Shown: piece after piece, positions 1 to 5,020 of the stretch
How the letters are laid out: each line of letters opens with the position of its first letter
Position numbering within the stretch: position 1 is the first letter of the stretch
Assembly: GCA_937907205.1 (NCBI GenBank)
Contig: CALESE010000166.1
Location: 1-6,955 of the forward strand
Source of the DNA: an uncultured Romboutsia sp.
GTDB lineage: Bacteria > Bacillota > Clostridia > Peptostreptococcales > Peptostreptococcaceae
Reading direction: 5' to 3'
DNA: 6,955 nt
Notes under the pieces: model-generated
What the model saw: the letters and a program-made list of their open reading frames with translations, nothing else
Databases searched by the model: none
What the model was told of the DNA's origin: nothing
Position numbers and translations under genes: made by a program

Positions 1-200
1 TATACATTCATTTTAAAGTTCGATTACTATAATTGTTATATTTTATTATTTCCATACTATATAATGTTATGTATAAATGATTACCTTTATGAATTTTACA
101 ATATAGATTAAATAACTTTAATTTTCAAACTAATTTCTATATATTGGTATTTAATATTATTGAAATGAAATAATATTAATATACATTAGGAGGGCTTTAT
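1..200. other. AT-rich intergenic region without a gene
   Basis: No open frame with a ribosome binding site is visible on either strand here. The stretch is almost entirely A/T. It holds promoter-like fragments, such as a TTGTTA at 33-38 and a TATAAT at 60-65, but their 21-nt spacing is too long to call a promoter. It also contains the inverted repeat listed separately. The promoter of the small gene at 201 must lie here or further left, but I cannot place it with confidence. Confidence 0.5.
151..179. repeat. 11-bp inverted repeat upstream of small membrane-peptide gene
   Basis: TTAATATTATT at 151-161 is the exact reverse complement of AATAATATTAA at 169-179, with a 7-nt spacer (GAAATGA). 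It ends about 9 nt before the AGGAGG of the next gene. It could be an operator or a weak leader hairpin. Because it contains only A and T in an AT-rich region, chance is a real alternative. Confidence 0.4.
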
Positions 201-353
201 ATGGATTTAAACTTATTATTTAGAATAGTTTTAATTATATTTGTTATAGGTATTGCTTTCAAAGCAATAAAATTTATTACAAGTGTTGCATTTAAAATTG
301 CTTTTATTTTACTTTTTATACTTTTATTTTATAAAATTTTTATTGGCTTTTAA
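201..353 (+). CDS. Small hydrophobic membrane peptide (50 aa), function unknown
   Basis: This is a 50-codon frame from ATG 201 to TAA 351-353. It is preceded by a near-perfect SD (TAGGAGGG) with about 7 nt between AGGAGG and the ATG, which is the strongest evidence that it is a real gene. The product starts MDLNLLFRIV and ends YKIFIGF. It has two hydrophobic stretches, roughly residues 8-20 and 29-48, separated by a short basic, polar turn around KAIKFIT. That suggests a hairpin-like or two-helix inner-membrane peptide with no cysteine or catalytic motif. The stop codon abuts the hairpin at 355-377, so the transcript probably ends there. The gene stands alone, convergent with the 80-aa gene. 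I do not recognise a family. A type I toxin-like peptide is conceivable from size and hydrophobicity, but I see no antisense RNA evidence. Many small clostridial membrane proteins look similar. Confidence 0.65.
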   Translation: MDLNLLFRIVLIIFVIGIAFKAIKFITSVAFKIAFILLFILLFYKIFIGF

Positions 354-354
354 A

Positions 355-377
355 AAAGTAGCCTTACAGGCTACTTT
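355..377 (-). terminator. Bidirectional rho-independent terminator between convergent small genes
   Basis: AAAGTAGCC (355-363) and GGCTACTTT (369-377) form a perfect 9-bp stem around TTACA. Read on the minus strand, the stem runs into a T6 tract, so it is a good terminator for the gene at 388-630. Read on the plus strand the T run is only three long, so it is a weaker terminator for the 50-aa gene, whose stop codon sits immediately before it. Confidence 0.8.
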
Positions 378-387
378 ATAAAATATA

Positions 388-630
388 TTATTTGTTTTTT
401 ATAGTTTTTAAATCTATATAAGCTTCAATTTGAGGTATGTATAACATATCATTATCTTTAATATGTGTATTTCCAAATTCTTTAAGTTCTAAACCATCTT
501 TATCTTTACTTATTTTATATTTAATAATTTCGCTATCCTCATTTATAGTAGCATGAAAAAACATTCCTTCATATTGCTTAAATCTAAAATTAAAATTATC
601 TCTTGTAAGCTTTATAATTATTTCTTTCAT
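388..630 (-). CDS. Hypothetical protein (80 aa)
   Basis: The frame runs from ATG at 630 to TAA at 388-390. The SD AAAGGA (639-644, minus) lies 8 nt before the ATG, a promoter lies at 674-701 and a terminator lies 11 nt past the stop, so this is a complete single-gene transcription unit. The product is small, soluble and charged, with no signal peptide or membrane segment. It begins MKEIIIKLTRDNFNFRFKQ and has alternating hydrophobic/polar patterns that suggest a mostly beta fold, such as FFHATINEDSEIIKYKIS and YIPQIEAYIDLKTI. No cysteines or recognisable catalytic motif are present. I do not recognise the family and assign no function. It is not obviously connected with the sugar operon, which is a separate unit beyond the 976-1009 terminator. 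Confidence 0.72.
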   Translation of the reverse strand: MKEIIIKLTRDNFNFRFKQYEGMFFHATINEDSEIIKYKISKDKDGLELKEFGNTHIKDNDMLYIPQIEAYIDLKTIKNK

Positions 631-638
631 TAAATATA

Positions 639-644
639 TCCTTT
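639..644 (-). promoter_or_regulatory. Ribosome binding site of the 80-aa gene
   Basis: AAAGGA on the minus strand lies 8 nt upstream of the ATG at 630. It supports that start codon. Confidence 0.6.
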
Positions 645-673
645 CATTTGTATATTATTTGAAATTTATTACA

Positions 674-701
674 ATTATATCACAGTAATTTGTTTTAACA
701 A
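674..701 (-). promoter_or_regulatory. Sigma-A-type promoter for the 80-aa gene
   Basis: On the minus strand, TTGTTA (701-696) is followed after 16 nt by a perfect TATAAT (679-674). This sits about 44 nt upstream of the start codon at 630, a suitable distance. The -35 region is part of a small palindrome (TTTGTT-TT-AACAAA on the plus strand) lying between this gene and the oppositely oriented remnant at 746. Confidence 0.6.
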
Positions 702-745
702 AGTATCCAATAATATATAATTATATTAAAATTTAGAGGTGATTT

Positions 746-939
746 ATGAGTATCAATTAGAGCTGATATAAAAAATAACTCTCCGTTCTGGAATAAATAT
801 GAAGGTAAAGTTTGAAAAAATATCTAGCGAAATAAATAATACCTATATTAAATCTAATGGTATAAAAGAAGGTGTAAAAAACTACGGTGAAATGGTTAAA
901 CTTATTTTAACTTATTATAAACTTTATCCTGAATATTAA
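746..939 (+). pseudogene. Decayed small gene, coding similarity spread over three frames
   Basis: A good SD (AGAGGTGA) precedes ATG 746, but this frame stops after four codons at TAG 758-760. The next frame (from 750) reads VSIRADIKNNSPFWNKYEGKV before TGA 813-815. The third frame (from 811, or from ATG 799) reads FEKISSEINNTYIKSNGIKE, continues through GVKNYGEMVKLILTYYKLYP and reaches TAA 937-939. Each passage requires a +1 shift, at about 749 and about 810. Joined together they give one plausible soluble protein of about 62 residues, normal in composition and with an amphipathic C-terminal half. That is why I read it as one broken gene. The third-frame ORF alone (799-939, 46 aa) lacks a convincing SD. 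I do not recognise the family. The strong terminator at 976-1009 fits a former transcription unit. Sequencing error at two places is the alternative. Confidence 0.5.
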
Positions 940-975
940 ATTAAAATATTAATTATAAATATAAACTTATATAAC

Positions 976-1009
976 AAATAAAGGATAGTGAATATACTAT
1001 CCTTTATTT
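976..1009. terminator. Strong bidirectional terminator ending the sugar operon
   Basis: AAATAAAGGATAGT (976-989) and ACTATCCTTTATTT (996-1009) form a perfect 14-bp stem with a GAATAT loop. T-rich tracts follow on both strands: ATTTTTAG on the plus strand and TTTATTTGTTATAT on the minus strand. It lies 34 nt past the stop of the fusion gene (1044), so it ends the minus-strand operon. It also serves the plus-strand remnant ending at 939. Confidence 0.85.
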
Positions 1010-1043
1010 TTAGTAATTTATTTTTAATGGCTTGTATCTTAAT

Positions 1044-3320
1044 TTATACTCTTCTATCTATAAGTTTATCTTTATAAAATCTACTACTATCATCTTCAGT
1101 TATTTCTCTTATAGCTCTAGCAGGATTTCCTCCTATTATTACATTATCTGGTATATCTTTGGTAACTACACTTCCTGAGGCTACTACAACATTATTTCCT
1201 ATATTAACGCCTGGATTGATTATAGACCCACCACCTATCCATACGTTATCACCTATAGTTATAGGATGTGCAAACTCAAGTCCACTTATTCTAACTTCTA
1301 CGTCTACAGGGTGACCTGCTGTAAATATTTTAACATTAGGTCCTACCATTACATTATCACCTATTTTTACAGTATTACAATCAAGTACCATAAAATTATG
1401 ATTTGAGTAGAAGTTTTCACCTACGAATATATTATATCCATAATCACACATAAATGGTTGTTCCATATAGATATTCTTACCTATTTGACCAAATATATTC
1501 TTTATTATATCCATTCTTTCATCAACTTTACATGGTCTCATATTATTAAAATCATACATAGCTTCTTTAGCATGTTGTCTTTCATCAAATAATTCTTTAT
1601 AAAATGCTAAATATAATTCTCCATCTAATAATCTTTCTTTTTCTCTTTTTTGATATGTTGCTTTATACATTCTACATTCCCATGGCTTTAACTTTATTTC
1701 ATTTATACCATTATGATATTTAACATTATAATTTGATAATATTAAGTCATCATATTTTAAAGTTATTTCATCATGGTAATATAATGCTTTTTCATCACTT
1801 AAATTACATATTATAACAAACTTATCATCATTTAATACTCTTTCATAAGCATATATTTGTTGATCATGCATCATAAGCAAATTATTTTTTCCATATATTA
1901 AAGTTTCATTTTCTTTTCTTATTTTTATCATTTTTTTATAGAAATTTAAAATAGAATCTTCTTCTTTTTCTTGTTTCTCAACATTTATATCTACATAGTT
2001 TGGATTTACTCCAAACCAAGTTTTATCAGCCCCACTAAATCCACCATTTTTTGAATTGTTCCACTGCATTGGTGTTCTTGAGTTTTCTCTTGAGGACATC
2101 CAAACTTTTTTAAGCGCATCTTCTTCAATTATTCCTCTTTCTAAGTCATGATAATACTCATTTATAGTTCCTACATCATCATAATCATGTATACTATCAA
2201 ATGCAACATTTGTCATTCCTATCTCTTGACCTTGATATATAAACGGTGTTCCTTGTTGCATAAAATATGACATTCCTAATGCTTTTGAACTTTGTACTAA
2301 ATATTCTTTGTCATTTCCCCAATTTGATACTATCCTTGGTTGGTCATGATTTTCTAAAAATAAAGCATTCCATCCTTTGTTATGTAATACGTCTTGCCAT
2401 TTACTCATAGCTTTTTTGTATTTATGTACATCAAATGATTTATCTTTGTGATGATCCCAAAGCGATAAATGATCAAATGAAAATACCATATTAAATTTAC
2501 CTTCTTTTTCTCCTACCCATTCATGGCAATCTTTTGTAGTTACACCATTTGCTTCTCCTACTGTCATTATGTCATACTTAGAGAAAGTCTCATTTTTTAA
2601 TTCTTGTAAATATTTTTGTATTCCTGACACATTCATATGCTTATCAAAAGAAGGTACATATTTCAAATTATTAGGATTTGGCATATCTTCAAATCCTTCT
2701 TCTTTTTTTATATGGCTTATAGCATCTACTCTAAATCCATCTATCCCTTTATCTAACCACCAATTTATTGTATTGTATAATTCACGTCTTACTTGTTCAT
2801 TTTCCCAATTTAAATCAGGTTGTTTTTTGCTAAATACATGAAGATAGTACTGATCAGTTTCTTCATCTTTTTGCCATGCTGACCCTTTAAATATACTCTC
2901 CCAGTTATTCGGTTCTTTATTATCTTTGCCATCTTTCCATATGTACCAATCTCTCTTTGGATTATCTTTTGATGATCTTGACTCTATAAACCATTCATGT
3001 TCATCTGATGTGTGATTTATGACTAAATCTATTATAAGTTTCATATCTTTTTTATGAACTTTATCTAATAATTCATCAAAGTCTTCCATTGTTCCAAATT
3101 CGTCCATTATAGCTTTATAGTCACTTATATCATAACCATTATCATCATTTGGAGATTTATACATTGGACATATCCATATTACATCTATTCCTAAATCTTT
3201 TATATAATCAAGTTTTTCTATTATACCCTGTAAATCTCCTATACCATCATTATTACTATCCATAAAACTTCTTGGATATATTTGATATGCTACAGCTTCT
3301 TTCCACCATATCTTTTTCAT
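1044..3320 (-). CDS. Fusion: GH13 alpha-glucosidase + maltose O-acetyltransferase
   Basis: The protein has two domains and 758 residues from ATG 3320. This start gives MKKIWWKEAVAYQIYPRSF and has GGTGGGG six nt upstream. An in-frame ATG at 3335 would add five residues but has a badly spaced SD.

Residues 1 to about 552 are a full GH13 enzyme of the oligo-1,6-glucosidase subfamily. They carry DLVINH, the subfamily signature QPDLN, nucleophile D199 in GFRVDA, acid/base E256 in VGEAN and D326 in ENHD. Residues about 558-758 are a complete maltose/galactoside-type O-acetyltransferase. They have the Mac-type helical region (ERLLDGELYLAF) and then left-handed beta-helix hexapeptides (VKIGDN, ITIGDN, VNIGNN), catalytic His670 in TAGHP, and the ending IIGGNPARAIR.

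Ala follows the nucleophile, which in this family goes with alpha-1,4 rather than alpha-1,6 preference. There is no signal peptide, so the protein is cytoplasmic. It is the last gene of the operon, 42 nt after the DexB-like gene. The GH13 half probably releases glucose from maltodextrins and the other half transfers acetyl from acetyl-CoA to maltose or glucose. The direct fusion with almost no linker is unusual. Domain calls are firm; exact substrates are inferred. Confidence 0.93.
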   Translation of the reverse strand: MKKIWWKEAVAYQIYPRSFMDSNNDGIGDLQGIIEKLDYIKDLGIDVIWICPMYKSPNDDNGYDISDYKAIMDEFGTMEDFDELLDKVHKKDMKLIIDLVINHTSDEHEWFIESRSSKDNPKRDWYIWKDGKDNKEPNNWESIFKGSAWQKDEETDQYYLHVFSKKQPDLNWENEQVRRELYNTINWWLDKGIDGFRVDAISHIKKEEGFEDMPNPNNLKYVPSFDKHMNVSGIQKYLQELKNETFSKYDIMTVGEANGVTTKDCHEWVGEKEGKFNMVFSFDHLSLWDHHKDKSFDVHKYKKAMSKWQDVLHNKGWNALFLENHDQPRIVSNWGNDKEYLVQSSKALGMSYFMQQGTPFIYQGQEIGMTNVAFDSIHDYDDVGTINEYYHDLERGIIEEDALKKVWMSSRENSRTPMQWNNSKNGGFSGADKTWFGVNPNYVDINVEKQEKEEDSILNFYKKMIKIRKENETLIYGKNNLLMMHDQQIYAYERVLNDDKFVIICNLSDEKALYYHDEITLKYDDLILSNYNVKYHNGINEIKLKPWECRMYKATYQKREKERLLDGELYLAFYKELFDERQHAKEAMYDFNNMRPCKVDERMDIIKNIFGQIGKNIYMEQPFMCDYGYNIFVGENFYSNHNFMVLDCNTVKIGDNVMVGPNVKIFTAGHPVDVEVRISGLEFAHPITIGDNVWIGGGSIINPGVNIGNNVVVASGSVVTKDIPDNVIIGGNPARAIREITEDDSSRFYKDKLIDRRV
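3234..3266. repeat. 33-nt identical segment shared by the tandem GH13 paralogues (copy 1)
   Basis: This segment is identical base for base with 4914-4946, exactly 1680 nt away. It encodes the conserved MDSNNDGIGD region of both glucosidases. The flanking codons also align closely (for example 3121-3180 with 4801-4860). The two genes are therefore tandem paralogues within the oligo-1,6-glucosidase subfamily, and the segment is long enough to matter for recombination. Confidence 0.75.
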
Positions 3321-3326
3321 TTTATT

Positions 3327-3333
3327 CCCCACC
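3327..3333 (-). promoter_or_regulatory. Ribosome binding site deciding the fusion-gene start
   Basis: GGTGGGG on the minus strand is followed by AATAAA and ATG 3320. The same layout (GGGGGA, six-nt AT spacer, ATG) precedes the paralogue at 5004. The alternative ATG at 3335 has AGGA only about 3 nt away and lies next to this SD, so 3320 is preferred. Confidence 0.65.
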
Positions 3334-3362
3334 ATTTTCCTAAATTTTATATTTTTTAATTT

Positions 3363-5004
3363 TTATGAAAGTTTATATATTATAGATTCATATGGTCTTA
3401 AATTTATTTTTTCTATATTATTACTAGAGTCTTTATAGTTGCTTAATAAAATCTCACAGTTTTTATATTTCAACTCTTTGTTTAATATAAACTTCTCATT
3501 TTCGCCATAGAAATTTGATACTACTAGTATTTTTTCATTATTTAATTCTCTTATATAAGCAAATATTGAATTATGATCTTTATATAAAAGTTCAAAGTCA
3601 TCATATAATACTACTTCATTTTCCTTTCTTATTTGTATTAATTTTTTATAGTGATTAAATATTGAGTTTTCATCTTCTATATTATTTTTAACATTAATTT
3701 CTTTATAGTTTTGATTAGTAGCTATCCACGGTGTAGCTTTACTAAATCCACCATTGATACTATCATCCCACTGCATTGGTGTTCTTGCATTATCTCTTCC
3801 TTTTTCATAAATAGATTTCATTATATCTTTCTTGTCATAACCAGCATCTATTCGTTCTTTATACATATTTAAAAGTTCTATATCTCTATAATCATCTATA
3901 TTATCAAAATAAACATTTGTCATACCAATTTCTTCACCTTGATATATATATGGAGTTCCCATTTGCATATGAAGTATTGTAGCTAACATTTTAGCACTTA
4001 ATTCTCTATATTCTTTACTATCATTTCCCCACCTTGATACTATCCTTGGTAGATCATGATTATTCCAAAATAAACTATTCCATCCTTCATTTTTTAGTTC
4101 TGTTTGCCATTTATTAAATACTTCTTTTAATCTTACAAAATTAAGAGGCGCTAAATCCCACTTACTTTTGCCTTGAATTTCGTCTAATACGATATGTTCG
4201 AATTGGAATATCATGCTTAATTCTTTTCTACTAGGATTACTATACAACTTCGCTATCTCTGGTGTTGCTCCCCATGTCTCCCCTACTGTTAGTAGATCTT
4301 TATTACCGAATGATTTTCTATTCATTTCATGTATATATTCATGAAGTTTTGGACCATTACTAGTTATTCCTATGTCTGGTTGCTTTCCAATTAAATCTAT
4401 AACGTCTAATCTAAATCCTCCTACACCTTTATCTAACCAAAAATTTATCATACCGTATAGTTCATTTCTCATATCTTCATTTGCCCAGTTTAAATCTGGC
4501 TGCTTTTTAGAGAACAAATGTAGATAATATTGACCACTTTTCTCATCAAGTTCCCATGCACTTCCACCAAATATTGACCCTAAACCATTAGGTTCTTTTC
4601 CATCAACTGGGTCCCTAAATACATAATAATCTCTATATTTAGAATTTGGATTATTAATAGCTTCTATAAACCACTTATGTTCATCACTAGTGTGATTTAA
4701 TACTAAGTCCATAACTATTTTTATATTTCTTGAGTTAGCTTCTTTAAGTAATTCATCCATATCTTCCATAGTTCCAAACTCATCCATTATATCTTTATAA
4801 TCACTTATATCATATCCATTATCATCATTAGGTGATTTGTATACAGGAGATAACCATATTACATCTATCCCTAATTCTTTTAAGTAATCTAATTTACTTA
4901 TGATTCCTTTTATATCTCCTATACCATCATTATTACTATCCATAAAGCTTCTCGGATATATTTGATATACTACTGAACTATGCCACCATTTTTTTCTCTA
5001 ACAT
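3363..5004 (-). CDS. DexB-like GH13 alpha-1,6-glucosidase, frameshifted near its start
   Basis: The gene body is a GH13 exo-glucosidase closest in motifs to dextran glucosidase (DexB) and oligo-1,6-glucosidase. Taking ATG 4943 as residue 1 (526 aa), it has QPDLN at 148-152 and nucleophile D180 in GFRLDVID. Acid/base E222 lies in the DexB-like stretch VGETWGATPEIAKLYSNP and D297 in FWNNHDLPRIVS. Val after the nucleophile is the family hallmark of alpha-1,6 specificity. It probably releases glucose from isomalto-oligosaccharides or branch stubs in the cytoplasm.

The proper start is ATG 5004 with the SD AGGGGGA. From there the frame reads MLEKKMVA and hits TAG at 4980-4978. Dropping one A from the A7 run at 4989-4995 would give MLEKKWWHSSVVYQIYPRSF joined to MDSNND, a 546-aa enzyme of normal family length. 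ATG 4943 has no good SD, and starting there would lose barrel strand 1. The remaining 526 codons are clean, so this is a sequencing error, a very recent mutation, a slippage-dependent gene or a phase-variable one. The gene lies 16 nt after the neopullulanase gene. Confidence 0.82.
4914..4946. repeat. 33-nt identical segment shared by the tandem GH13 paralogues (copy 2)
   Basis: This is the partner of 3234-3266. It lies just inside the DexB-like gene, at the internal ATG 4943 and downstream of the A7 frameshift. Confidence 0.75.
4989..4995 (-). other. A7 homopolymer carrying the frameshift
   Basis: On the minus strand GAG is followed by seven A and then TGGTGGCAT. Six A would keep GAG AAA AAA TGG TGG CAT in frame with the conserved WW-VYQIYPRSF start of GH13 glucosidases. 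Seven A lead to a stop after eight codons. In the downstream frame, a TAG (5000-4998) lies just before the run, and no ATG, GTG or TTG occurs before ATG 4943. Confidence 0.85.
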
Positions 5005-5010
5005 AAATAT

Positions 5011-5017
5011 TCCCCCT
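5011..5017 (-). promoter_or_regulatory. Ribosome binding site pointing to start 5004 of the DexB-like gene
   Basis: AGGGGGA on the minus strand lies 6 nt before ATG 5004. This strong SD belongs to the eight-codon frame, showing that translation was meant to begin upstream of the A7 run and not at 4943. Confidence 0.75.
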
Positions 5018-5020
5018 AAA

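Noticed and set aside
33..65. TTGTTA/TATAAT pair as promoter of the 50-aa gene
   Set aside because: The 21-nt spacer is too long for a standard sigma-A promoter.
2569..2841. 90-codon open frame on the plus strand
   Set aside because: It lies wholly antisense to the catalytic domain of the fusion glucosidase, has no SD, and its composition is that of a shadow frame of a conserved gene.
3321..3335. Upstream ATG 3335 as start of the fusion gene
   Set aside because: The SD spacing is only about 3 nt, while ATG 3320 has GGTGGGG at 6 nt and a layout parallel to the paralogue at 5004.
4941..4943. ATG 4943 as the true start of the DexB-like enzyme
   Set aside because: It lacks a convincing SD and would remove the conserved YQIYPRSF barrel strand. 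The upstream SD, start and out-of-frame coding sequence point to a frameshift instead.
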